In this document: positions 46,901-56,039 of the stretch, one piece after another | How positions within the stretch are numbered: the stretch's first letter is position 1 | Layout of the letters: the number at the start of each line of letters is the position of its first letter | From: Pseudopyrenochaeta lycopersici | Lineage: Eukaryota; Ascomycota; Dothideomycetes; Pleosporales; Pseudopyrenochaetaceae | DNA: 64,000 nt | Assembly (NCBI GenBank): GCA_003313425.1 | Contig: NHZP01000080.1 | Span: 1 to 64,000 of the forward strand | Direction: 5' to 3' | Translations under genes and position numbers: made by a program | Notes under the pieces: model-generated | Seen by the model: only the letters and a program-made list of their open reading frames with translations | What the model was told of the DNA's origin: nothing | Database searches by the model: none

Positions 46901-47110
46901 CTTTAGATTAATCCATTCCAACCATTTTCTAACGAAATTATCCCCATGGGCGTTGTGGAGATTTCCATAATACACATTGATCACCCGCTCAGACCACTAT
47001 GGCTGAGGCTGAATGGATTGAACTGGATTGGATTTGGATTGGACTGGATACCCCTGGATTTTGTGGCGTTGGATTGGATCGACGATCCGTTCCATCCATT
47101 GGCCACACTG
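43952..47110 (+). mobile_element. hAT element 5, intact, in the MULE remnant
   Basis: A 3,159-bp element with ends CAGTGTGGCCAATGGATGGA and TCCATCCATTGGCCACACTG, flanked by GGTGGCGT at 43944-43951 and 47111-47118. Subterminal regions carry TTGGATTGGAT units. The same ends occur on a 191-bp MITE at 62157-62347. Confidence 0.96.
44404..46860 (+). CDS. hAT transposase (element 5), about 785 residues
   Basis: Exons 44404-44514, 44567-45728 and 45776-46860 with introns of 52 and 47 nt, all in frame. The start ATG at 44404 (MTSLLPLTVDALRS) gives a short leader exon. A BED-like finger (CKECHLAGKGG, then NTHLRDIHH) is near residue 105. The core has VHFAFDLWTSGNLLS, GYFVLDNASNNDT and RRLRCSGHIINLIAR, and the C-terminus IPAMSDEPERIFSRLGMM. 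Its intron positions differ from elements 1, 2 and 4, so it is a separate hAT lineage. It is open throughout and likely active; it could also move the MITE at 62157. Confidence 0.93.
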
Positions 47111-47597
47111 GGTGGCGTCAAGACAGCATGGATGCCGGGAGGCAGGAATGGCATTGACTCTAGTCTGTGACCGAACCTGACGCTATGCCTGGAAGAGGCT
47201 ATTTCCTTCCTATATTTGTTGTATTGCCTCTTAACCATTTGCCAAATTCTCTCCACAACGCGCAGCAAGTCACCTCGGGAGGTCATGAGGTAGTCCTTCA
47301 AGACCTTGTGCATTCCTTCAACAGGCGAGCTTGTAATCGTGTTGTAGTGTCGGTGATGAGAAGTCCACGCCGCTGCCCACTCGGTGCGCGTGAGGTATTG
47401 GTTCTCTCTCAGGTATCTGCAGAGCTCTTGCTGGTGGCTGTAGTCTTTAAGTAGTTCGTCCCACTTGAAGCGGAACTCCAGTGGTCTTTTTGCGTAGACA
47501 AGCTGCTCTAGTTAGTTCTATGAGTAATTTGTTCACAGAATCGCTTCGTTCAAAGTATTCTGGCCGCTGGGGTGGGCATACCTGAGTCCAACGCTTC

Positions 47598-49223
47598 ATG
47601 AACGCAGCCCTGTGTTCGGCGATCTTCTGCTTCACCTCTTTCGTCGCGCCATTGGCGCTATACCGTGCTCTAGAGGAGGTATATCCCGAACACATCCGCA
47701 GGTGCAAATCAAGTCATCGGGCCATACATGCTCATGCGGCCTATCCTGTGGTTGACCGAATATCTATACCAGAGGGAGCCCGTCACGTTCCTGTGCCGCT
47801 AATGCCCATCCAAACTAGTGAGGACACCACGTCTGGTAATGTTGAAGTACTACGCAACATATTTCGTGAACAGCTCGCCTTGTCCCCTGAATATTTCGAC
47901 CAACATCCAGCTCTCCTGGTGGGTGGAGACGCCAAAACGGTCAATCGAATGTGGAGTGCAATACGTGGTGCTACCGATAACGTCGACGCATATGGTCGCC
48001 TAGAGCACATCGTGCCTATACCTGGACTCTTTCACGTCCAGATGCATCTAATTGCTACGATTGTCAAGAATCATTGGGGTGACGAGCCTACTGGTGGTGA
48101 GCGCTGCAACCACGCTGCACTGCGGTATCTCTCTGGCAAAATGGCCCGCCGATTTGTTAGTCCTACGAGTATGGTCTTCGCCCACACGCGCACGTTCGTG
48201 TTAGACGCTCTCCAAGGGAGGATGGTTGCCGAGTTTTATCGACATCTTATTGAAGGTAGCCCCTTTTCACGCAGTGAGTCACTGGGCGCCAACGCGACAG
48301 CCACCGAACTCGAGGAGGCCGTTATCAGCCTAACAGCCCGTGAACTCAAGAAATTGGTAAATAAGGCGGTCAATTCGATAACAGGCTACCATATGGAAGG
48401 GCTTTTTGATCTTGAAAGGCGAGAAAATCTCCTATTCGTACGTGACGCTGTGTATTACGAAGCACTCACACACGGCATCAAACACGGAGACGTCGGGATC
48501 ATACGTCATGTTATCGACTTTTTGATATATATGTTTGAGGGCTCAAAAAAGCCTACATATACGCGGATTGCCTTGTACATCAAGAAGCTAATTGACACAA
48601 CCCACGTCAAATCAGAGGAGCATCGACGGGCTATCGCTGGAACTCTGCTCGTGAATCCTACTGGGCGACCAGACGGATTCTATGCAATTGATTTGGCTAA
48701 CGAATTTCTCAACCGTTCTATCAAAGATATATGGTCGAGTAGAAGGACGTCCTCGACTACGATACGGACTGCTTCAGAATATGGCGCTCTTGATGCTATC
48801 TTTCTCCGACCACTCAGGGCGCAATTGCAGTGTATCTGGGGGAGAAATTCACTTGGGAAGCACGAACGGAAGAACCGGGGGAGGGTTATCAACTATCTCG
48901 CAGTTCAATCGCAGCGCTCAATAGTACCAGACAGCAGGCGATCCGATCCAGCCTCACAGAAGCTTAAATGGTCCAGGGATACTACCGTAGACGGCGCTAT
49001 CACAATTGAGAGAACTATGAGTGCATTTAACACAAGATTTATGTACGGCGCGGATGATGTACTATCTAATGAGGATATCCCTATATGGGGCGAGGATGGA
49101 GTAGAGGCTTCAATTGGTCTAAGCTCTGATGAAACTACTATGGATAGTGCTCTAGTAGAGGCCCTGAACGAGCTGCCCCAGCCCTCTGAGGAGCTACTCG
49201 ATGATATTGAGGAGGGCCTGTAG
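47598..49223 (+). CDS. DUF6589-like protein, probably 5'-truncated
   Basis: The frame from 47598 to the TAG at 49223 (541 codons) matches the fungal DUF6589 pattern as I remember it: PLMPIQTSEDTTSGN, VLRNIFREQL, LLVGGDAKTVNR (residues about 106-116), PIPGLFHVQMHLI (about 141-152), and near the end LLVNPTGRPDGFYAIDLANE followed by NRSIKDIW. An acidic tail (EELLDDIEEGL) closes it. The first 25 residues or so are antisense to the MULE remnant, so the true start is missing or has been replaced. The gene converges with the RecQ-like helicase gene, 229 bp between stops. Function of the family is unknown; conserved Asp and His in the listed motifs could be catalytic. Confidence 0.65.
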   Translation: MNAALCSAIFCFTSFVAPLALYRALEEVYPEHIRRCKSSHRAIHAHAAYPVVDRISIPEGARHVPVPLMPIQTSEDTTSGNVEVLRNIFREQLALSPEYFDQHPALLVGGDAKTVNRMWSAIRGATDNVDAYGRLEHIVPIPGLFHVQMHLIATIVKNHWGDEPTGGERCNHAALRYLSGKMARRFVSPTSMVFAHTRTFVLDALQGRMVAEFYRHLIEGSPFSRSESLGANATATELEEAVISLTARELKKLVNKAVNSITGYHMEGLFDLERRENLLFVRDAVYYEALTHGIKHGDVGIIRHVIDFLIYMFEGSKKPTYTRIALYIKKLIDTTHVKSEEHRRAIAGTLLVNPTGRPDGFYAIDLANEFLNRSIKDIWSSRRTSSTTIRTASEYGALDAIFLRPLRAQLQCIWGRNSLGKHERKNRGRVINYLAVQSQRSIVPDSRRSDPASQKLKWSRDTTVDGAITIERTMSAFNTRFMYGADDVLSNEDIPIWGEDGVEASIGLSSDETTMDSALVEALNELPQPSEELLDDIEEGL

Positions 49224-49452
49224 AGACGTCGAAGCCTCCGTCAGTTTTTACAAACGGCAAGGCTAGAGGGTGAGCCCGCCGAGCCTGCAGGTTGGCATTT
49301 AAGATGAGGTTGAAGCCATGGAGGGTGGTGACCATTGTGCTGAACGTCTATGCGCCCCCTTTATTGGACTCGTCTTCACCTACTTAGGATCGGGACCTGG
49401 GTGGGACCACATTTAGTTGTCTCTGTGACGATTGGTAGAAGGGCATCATTAC

Positions 49453-51780
49453 TTATCCATCTTCCATTTCTACATCACTCTTGTTCTCCTTCCCCTTCCT
49501 ATGTTTCCTGTAGTAACGAGACTTGCCCTTCTCATTATACAGTGATGTTGTGCCACGACTAGTCTTGCGGGTATCCTTGCGACCGGAATTCATACGGGTA
49601 ATCTCCTGGAGGACTACTGGCCGAGGTGTACTAGAACTGGTCGCGTCCTGCGATGCTAGCGGGATCGATGATGATAGGGGTTCTACTATATTACTATCCA
49701 TAGGAGTAGGTAATGCAGCAAACTGGCATATATATGCGGTTATACGTTCACTATATAGGCTATCCCAGCACCACCCCATACGGTCGCCGCTAGCGACCTG
49801 GAGATACGAACTGCTAAATTTCTTCCGCCAGGCCAGGGGTAAAACTCGCTCCACAGGTTCTGGACGGGCAGCTTGTAGGATAGGGCAGGTAATTTCGTTT
49901 CCAAACTCAATAGCTAGATCCTTTAATCCCTGTAGAATGGCTGCAGATATGTTGGTGTTTTCTAATCGCTCTGAAGGCTGGACCCCTTCTAGTGTAATAG
50001 GACACGGTGCACATATTGAACAGTTATTGCAAGGGTTTGGCACATTGCCGTCGTTCTCGTAGATTTTCATAGTCTCTCTCCAATGACATGAACCTTCGGG
50101 AGGATTGTATACGAAATATTCTTCGTCAGCGAGTTGTTCATATCGACGTCGTGCTGCTGGGAGCTGCGGACCACAACGTTTTCGCTTCTTTTGCGAGGTG
50201 GGCTGGCCTGGCTGAACAGACTGCGTGGAAGCGGACGAGCAAGTTGACGCATCAGTGTCAGAGCCATCGGAGCCATATACAGACAAGTATGCTTGACGTC
50301 GTGCCTCATCTACCATAGATGCTGCAGTGCGGATTGATGAAACCGGGTAATTCAGACGTCGACGCGACCCAGCCTGACGCTCACCATGTACCCAAACGTC
50401 TGGAATCCAGAAGAAAATAGCGCGTCCTTGAATCGTCTGCCGGTTTGCTCGTCCAAGTTTCTGTAGGGCCTCATCTGTGCCACATAGGCCCCGTTGGATG
50501 ACGTACTGGACACCGGCCGGATTAACCCCTATAGCGTACGCGATGGTGGCACAGAGAATCCGTATTTCACCTCTCGAGAACCTCTCCTCAATATCCTGTC
50601 GGGAAACCTTCGTCAAATCCCCGTGGTACGTCTTGATAATCCTCTTATCGAGTCTTCGCTGCAGCCGCTGTTGGAGCCATTGGATGATCCTGTCTCGAAG
50701 ATCCACGCAGTGGGCAATCTCTGCTAGGAAGATGATAATCTTTGGGATGCGAGTCTCAATGGTGGAGTCTACGTTCCCAGCTTGACTAAGGGCAGTATAG
50801 ATAATACGCTTAATTATACCTAGGGGATCAGGAAAAGGCATAATATGCATGTAGACATCGTGCCTATATATATTAGCGCGGATAAAGCAGACTGGGTTCC
50901 TGAATCCAGCCCGATCCTTAAGTTTATCCCAATCAGAAGGCTTAAGCGTCGCAGTAGTTCCAAATAGACGTGTATGATTAAGGAGTTGCTCTCGAATCTT
51001 ATGGAGTTGGCCCATGGCTGGCCGGAAGGACCCACCCCAACTCCTCTCACTGCATAAATGGAGTTCGTCGATAGCAATTAAACATAGACGCTTTTGAAAC
51101 TCAGGGTATTGTAGCACGGAGGTAAACGTTCCATTGTCCTCGTATCCAGTAGGGAAGACGTGTCGCACCCGTCGAATGGGTCCACCGGCAGTGGCCTTGC
51201 CCTCGGCCCTAGGCTTCGTCTTCCTTGATCGCCCCTGGTCCTTCTCGGGTAACTCTTCTCTATTTCTCTCTAACAGCTCTCCCAATGCAATTTCGGCAGA
51301 TACCCAAATATGCGTGTAGTCTCCACGAGCGATAGCATGGCGGTTGGTAAGTGTATTAGTGTCTCCGTCGAGCACGAATCCACGATAGCTTGAAGAGACC
51401 GAATTCAGAGTAGTACTTTGATTGTTCTGGATAGCCTTGAGGGGGCTAATAATCAATGTGATAGGTTGACGAGACGGTGATATAAGGTTGTGGAAACCAG
51501 TTATAACCAGCGTCTTCCCAAACCCAGTAGTAGCCACCAGCACCACATCATTGCGGTTATACAAATCTACTAAGGCCTCACGTTGCTGAGGTCTCAATTC
51601 ATGCCCCGTGAGCGTTTCTAGACTTGTTATACCGTCATCCAACGACCAGTCGGGGTTTGTGAGGGGGGTGTGGGTATGCGGGTTTTTGGCGGGACATGGG
51701 TCGACGGCAACGTCATCAATGGGGTCACTGAAAATATCGTAGTTGTCATTTGTGTCGTAAATCAGGGGTGTAGATTCCAT
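49453..51780 (-). CDS. RecQ-like DNA helicase, 775 residues, single exon
   Basis: An open superfamily 2 helicase. Motif I is ATTGFGKT (83-90), motif Ia IISPLKAIQ, motif II DELH (239-242, in place of DEAH), motif III GTTATL, motif V ILCATIAYAIGVNP (about 408-420), and motif VI QKLGRANRQ. A cysteine cluster at 565-593 (CHW, then PCNNCSICAPCP) resembles the RecQ zinc-binding region. Before it is a Ser/Thr-rich linker with KKRKR, and the C-terminus is basic then acidic. There is no intron, unlike host genes here. The start at 51780 (MESTPLIYD) is the first in-frame ATG. Similar stand-alone RecQ-like genes occur in fungal subtelomeres and mobile regions. It should unwind DNA in the nucleus. Confidence 0.85.
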   Translation of the reverse strand: MESTPLIYDTNDNYDIFSDPIDDVAVDPCPAKNPHTHTPLTNPDWSLDDGITSLETLTGHELRPQQREALVDLYNRNDVVLVATTGFGKTLVITGFHNLISPSRQPITLIISPLKAIQNNQSTTLNSVSSSYRGFVLDGDTNTLTNRHAIARGDYTHIWVSAEIALGELLERNREELPEKDQGRSRKTKPRAEGKATAGGPIRRVRHVFPTGYEDNGTFTSVLQYPEFQKRLCLIAIDELHLCSERSWGGSFRPAMGQLHKIREQLLNHTRLFGTTATLKPSDWDKLKDRAGFRNPVCFIRANIYRHDVYMHIMPFPDPLGIIKRIIYTALSQAGNVDSTIETRIPKIIIFLAEIAHCVDLRDRIIQWLQQRLQRRLDKRIIKTYHGDLTKVSRQDIEERFSRGEIRILCATIAYAIGVNPAGVQYVIQRGLCGTDEALQKLGRANRQTIQGRAIFFWIPDVWVHGERQAGSRRRLNYPVSSIRTAASMVDEARRQAYLSVYGSDGSDTDASTCSSASTQSVQPGQPTSQKKRKRCGPQLPAARRRYEQLADEEYFVYNPPEGSCHWRETMKIYENDGNVPNPCNNCSICAPCPITLEGVQPSERLENTNISAAILQGLKDLAIEFGNEITCPILQAARPEPVERVLPLAWRKKFSSSYLQVASGDRMGWCWDSLYSERITAYICQFAALPTPMDSNIVEPLSSSIPLASQDATSSSTPRPVVLQEITRMNSGRKDTRKTSRGTTSLYNEKGKSRYYRKHRKGKENKSDVEMEDG

Positions 51781-51993
51781 TTCTGCAAAGAAAACGCGCG
51801 ATTCATAGGTATATTAACGAACTATCACGGGTTTGTTTTTAGTGAGGTGTCCTGGCGCGTGTTTTCGGCAAACCGGGTACTAGACCCTCTGTCGAGGATT
51901 GTCCCGTCTCGGCGCTTGCGCAGGGCCACTAACCTCTTTCAGAGGGCACGTGATAACTAGACTACCTGAGATGACACCTTGGCCTGCGACATG

Positions 51994-52435
51994 TTATTAT
52001 GAAGTAGTTGTTAAGCTAACGTACATAACAAGCGAGCGACGAACCCCACCAAATTTGCGTAATGCATAAACTTCTAGCGTGAGCGGCAAGCGAAACGCCC
52101 AGGTCAGCGAAACGCCCACCCTACCAAGCTTTACAACTTTGCACGTTAATAACTCAATCCTACAAGAAGCTACTACAGCTTATAGTAGCTTAAATTAATC
52201 CTCTATTTCTACTATATCTTTTTACACGTGCGCTTATTGTGTCCTGCCTCTCCACAAGTTTTACAGCGTCGGATACCGATTAAGTCCTCTTCCTCCTCCT
52301 TTGATAGGGTCCCTCCCTGCTACATCCGCTTCTTCTTACACTTTTTCCGCTCAGAAGCAGCTCTATTTGCCTGCTTAAGACTAGCTACTCTAGCTTCCAG
52401 CAACGTGTCATTGTATATTCTCCATTTCCATGTCA
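51994..52435 (-). pseudogene. Pogo/Fot-type transposase 3' fragment
   Basis: The minus frame reads LLEARVASLKQANRAASERK, then a basic run, a TAG where the related copy has Gln (CAG to TAG), then GGTLSKEEEEDLIG, and a CCHC zinc knuckle (CKTCGEAGHNKRTC) before the stop. It aligns with the end of the pogo copy at 57905-59030, and the non-coding 3' stretch also aligns (AACTCAATCCTACAA against AACTCAACACTACAA). The catalytic part is missing. Confidence 0.75.
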
Positions 52436-52493
52436 TCCGCATCCCTTCCCCGAGTCTCACAATTATCCGCCCGACTCCATCGACTTTTCAAAC

Positions 52494-54456
52494 TCAGCCC
52501 GTCAACGAGAACAGATTCCCACATTCCCCCATCGTCGGAACCTCCTTCTCCCTCCCAGTCCACGGCCCAATAGCGCGCCCTTCGGCCGCGATCCTCTGCA
52601 ACTGAAACACCCCCATCTCAATCCAATCCAATCGTCTATGCAACCCCTTACCGGCCCTCCGCTGGAGACACCCCACGACCTTGGGCAGACTTAGATTTGT
52701 CACAACAAGCAGCAGCGCCAGTGCAGCCGTAAGAAAGAACCCCGGCGCCGAGAAGGACGTATGTGCCTGACTCCTTACCTTAGCCTTATCACAAAGCAAC
52801 CTATGCTCCTTATCTCCTGGCGGAACAATGTGCTTGAGCAAATCGATCCCAGACCCAGTATTGAAGTCCGAGGGCCGGGCATACATCTGCGCCATCAGCT
52901 GCATTCCCGCAAGACTTGTGTTCATCAGGTTTGCGACCTCGATCTGCCACTGCCTGTCGGGCAGCGCGGCCGACACGCCAAACAAGGCGCCCGATGCCCA
53001 GAGGTAGCTGTTCGCGACGAGGTTCTCCTGGCCGATGAGGCCGAGTTGGTTGTAGAGGCGCATGATGCGTATCGTCTGCCACATGAAGTTGAATACGGCT
53101 TTCTGCGTCGGATTAAGCGCGGACGAGTTCTTTGGGGCCGAAAATATGCCCAAAATCCCGGTTAGCGGAGAACAGTACCTCGCGTCGTGGGTGCAGAGTT
53201 GGTACCGCTCTTGACAGCCGAGGAAGGAGATGGGGTTGGTCGACATGCAGAAGGAGCCGAAGAGGGTATCGTTGGCGCAGATGTTGGAGTCGAACCAGGG
53301 GTCTTGGATTGCGTTGCGGTAGCGCACGCGGTTTACGAGGGAGATCACCGTGAGGTCGGCGTTTAGGGATTGGAGTTCAGGGATTGGGTCGAATTCAAGT
53401 TCAGTGGAGTTGCTGTTGAAAGTTGAGCTGAGGAAGCTGGAGATTTGGTTAGACTTTGTGATATAGGTATATGGAGGACATCTTTCGCACCGGGTGTAAA
53501 GCGCTACTTACGCAGTGCCGTACGGTGTCTCCCCCCTTGCAGAAAGCAAGCTGTCCATAGAGAAGGTGAGGTGCGGCTCAAGATTGTCAGCATCGCGGTG
53601 ACGCCCAAACTCGTACGCGATAAATTCGGCGAAGGGGCTGCCGGTGAGTTCTAAAGTCTGCTCTTCCGAGACTTTGAACCAACCGTCCGTATATCTCTCG
53701 CCAGCTAGAGGCACACAAGTGAGCACCTTTTTTGGCAGAAACCCTGTCTCTAGGCCGTGTATTGATGCCTAAGTGAATGTCAGAATGCACGAAGCCAGTA
53801 TCCAGCTCGAGAGCCATTCCCATTACAGATCCTTTCCTGGAACGGGCATGGGACCAATTTCGATGTCATCTGGATAGTTGGACGAACCAGCATATCACAG
53901 ACAGTGGAGTTTTCCACGTAGCCATGGTTGTAGCAGATCTGCGAGTAGCTAGCTGCTCTTCGATAGGTGTTCCGTCCCCACAACAAGAGAGCGTTAGCTG
54001 TCTCAAAGGTCTTTTGGTCTGTAAAATTGTTGTACTGCGAGACTTCTTCCAGAAATCCGCAGGCTTGGGTCGCTACTCGGACCTCATCGTTGCGGACAAG
54101 GACTGTCGGCGTGATGAGAACTGCTATCCAGATGCCGAACATGTGGACGGTGGCAATGAAAATCAGAGGGAGAGCGCGCCTGTATGTTTTTAATCGATTC
54201 TTTTCGTGGCCGTACCCAACCTTGAAAAGGTCCAATATTAGCTGGAATTCGCTTTCTACATTCCGTAAGATGAGCTGGAGCTGGTGATAGACGTCATCTT
54301 GCGACCGTGAAGACGCGTTGATCTGATGTATCAGATAGCGAACAATTCCCCACATGGCACCACCGGCAAATTTTATGCACAAGGAGATGAATGCGACTAA
54401 AATTAGGCCATAACTATTCGGAAGTGTGAAAGTAGAGCCAAGAATGGCTCCCTTGC
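52494..54456 (-). pseudogene. Large fungal membrane protein of unknown function, two frameshifts
   Basis: Exons 54456-53514 and 53436-52494 flank a 77-nt intron (GTAAGT to CTCCAG). An additional first exon around 54596-54530 (EGCESVTCGFW) is likely. The protein has membrane segments (LPIFIATVHMFGIWIAVLI-like at about residue 80 and FFLTAALALLLVVTNLSLP near the end) and Cys-rich extracellular-type blocks (FCMSTNPISFLGCQERYQLC). The arrangement is typical of a widespread, unstudied fungal family. The frame shifts near 53818 (one extra A in GGGAATGG) and near 53726-53733 (a run of A). Either sequencing errors or real decay would explain them. Confidence 0.65.
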
Positions 54457-54832
54457 CTACACAGGTCAGCAGAAATTGTACATAGAGTCAATGGCGTAAA
54501 CTGACTCCAATTAATCCAGAATCCGCAAGTTACTGACTCGCAACCCTCCATAGTCATCTTCAGTAAGGCGTGCTGATCTCGCTGATTGACTGACACCGCT
54601 CTCCCCTAAGTGTATTGTAGAAATACGACGAGCCTCCTAGGGTCGGGCTGTAGAGATATAATTACGACAGCTAGCTGTCCCGATATCGAATATAGGGTGG
54701 GCAACGCTATTTACAGCCCGGATATGTGCTAGAAATCGCATGAGCGAGGGCTTTGAAGGCTACCTAGCTCTACAGGACCTGTATGTGGAACCGAAATTCC
54801 TTGACAGTTCGATTCTTCGCAGGCTAAGAATA
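54457..54832. other. Upstream of the membrane-protein gene
   Basis: Contains the possible first exon of the minus-strand membrane-protein gene (54596-54530, EGCESVTCGFW) and otherwise no feature before the foldback repeat starts at 54833. Confidence 0.3.
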
Positions 54833-55332
54833 AGGGCCTGTTCTCTTCGCGCCGGAGGCACCGGTTTGAGGCTTCATTAGGCCTAGAGCCTGCTCCGTAG
54901 ACATACGCTTACCTTATTTGAAGGCGGTCAGAAGCAAACCGGAGGTCCAGTTTCCAGCGTCTATTCCTTCCATCAAGGGTAAGGCTTTAACTATTTTCAG
55001 CCGCCAAGGCTCCGGTTTGAAACCAGAGGTTTTTTCTCTGGCTGGAAACCGGAGCCTTCGGTTTGGGCACGTGAGCGCTTGATTCTGCCACTTTTCTGCC
55101 AAACCGGAGGCTCCGGTTTCCAGCCAGAAAAAAAACCTCTGGTTTCAAACCGGAGCCTTGGCGGCTGAAAATAGTTAAAGCCTTACCCTTGATGGAAGGA
55201 ATAGACGCTGGAAACTGGACCTCCGGTTTGCTTCTGACCGCCTTCAAATAAGGTAAGCGTATGTCTACGGAGCAGGCTCTAGGCCTAATGAAGCCTCAAA
55301 CCGGTGCCTCCGGCGCGAAGAGAACAGGCCCT
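54833..55332. repeat. 500-bp foldback palindrome (Harbinger-like MITE)
   Basis: Left arm 54833-55066 and right arm 55099-55332, each 234 bp, are almost perfect reverse complements, around a 32-bp centre. The termini read GGGCCTGTTCTC and GAGAACAGGCCC. TAA sits on the left (54831-54833) and TAA on the right (55332-55334), a 3-bp duplication as in PIF/Harbinger elements. The arms contain repeated CAAACCGGAG units. The final 14 bp of the right end are duplicated in tandem. There is no coding sequence. Confidence 0.9.
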
Positions 55333-55720
55333 AAGAGAACAGGCCCTAAGTGAGCAAGGAACCTGGAGTCTCATGAATGGTTGAGCGATCTCATTCAGCT
55401 TGGGGCTGGTGATCAACGGATTATGCCGCTTCCAACCAATCCGGATCATGGGTTTTAGTGAGAGCGTCGCCAGCCGCACGCCATCGGCGGTGGCAATGCC
55501 CGCCAACTGAGACTTGAGAAACTCGCCACCCACCCACCGAATTCTTAAATCGGAAGACGATGAGTTGTACCCCACGGGCGAGCAAGACTTTGTATCCCTG
55601 AGTTATTTCGACCGCCCATCAAAAATCAAACGCCGGATTTTAAAATGGGCACGGACAAGCGAAACGCTGGTAACCAATTTATATAGAACTTTTTAGCCGT
55701 ATAGAATAATACCTAGAGAA
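55333..55720. other. No firm gene
   Basis: A minus-strand frame ending inside the foldback repeat reads SQLAGIATADGVRLATLSLK and KLNEIAQPFMRLQV, which looks coding-like, but it has no clear start or family. The rest is featureless up to the TTTA microsatellite. Confidence 0.25.
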
Positions 55721-55721
55721 T

Positions 55722-55756
<35 letters not shown>

Positions 55757-55757
55757 G
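55721..55757. repeat. TTTA microsatellite
   Basis: Nine uninterrupted TTTA units. It overlaps the last codons of the short basic frame on the minus strand at 55746-56039. Confidence 0.95.
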
Positions 55758-56039
55758 TCTAAAAATCGCCGTGGAGGAGAAATTTTGCGCCCGGTCCTTG
55801 ACACTCTCAAAACCTGCTCCATTCTTGTGTGATCCACTGCGATCTGGTCCACGAACCTCTTTAGATGAACTTGCTGCCAAAGGCCGATCATTTGAGGCCT
55901 GCTTCTGCTTTTGAATCGCTTTTCCAGGCGCTTCCGCGCGTTCCTGGAGTGTGATCTTGCGCCCTTTAACAGCTGGTTTGCTCACATCTTCTCCGCTCCG
56001 CTTTCTCTGACCCTCTCGTGGAGGCGCAGTCATGCCCAA
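55746..56039 (-). CDS. Possible small basic protein, 97 residues
   Basis: An open frame of Lys/Arg/Ser-rich sequence (PREGQRKRSGED, VKGRKITLQERAEAPGKA). It lacks recognisable domains, its stop lies in the microsatellite, and its first codon here is a non-ATG with an ATG two codons later. It may be the end of a decayed gene. Low confidence that it is expressed. Confidence 0.25.

Larger units (their letters stand above)
43361..47670 (-). pseudogene. Mutator-like (MULE) transposase, 5'-truncated and split by hAT element 5
   Basis: Pieces read on the minus strand: 47670-47582 (KEVKQKIAEHRAAFMKRWTQ), a 76-nt intron, 47505-47111 (ENQYLTRTEWAAAWTSHHRH, SPVEGMHKVLKDYL, MPFLPPGIHAVLTP) and 43951-43361 (PPAIERIRQQDLL, the zinc motif HPCSGLFEKTNGLPCRHTL, and YDDHWRYQREQG). 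This order is that of fungal MULE proteins from the end of the catalytic domain to the SWIM-type finger. hAT element 5 splits it with a GGTGGCGT duplication. The DDE catalytic part is absent: similarity stops near 47670, where the DUF6589-like coding of the opposite strand begins. A Pro/Ser/Val-rich tail follows. Confidence 0.75.

Noticed and set aside
49523..50062. Plus-strand 179-codon frame
   Set aside because: It is antisense to the RecQ-like helicase and explained by its codon use.
46864..51980. 10-base inverted pair AAGGTGTCAT (46864) and ATGACACCTT (51971) as possible ends of the DUF6589/helicase unit
   Set aside because: The left member lies inside hAT element 5, whose own ends are defined at 43952 and 47110, so it cannot be the end of the helicase unit. 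The match is short enough to be chance.
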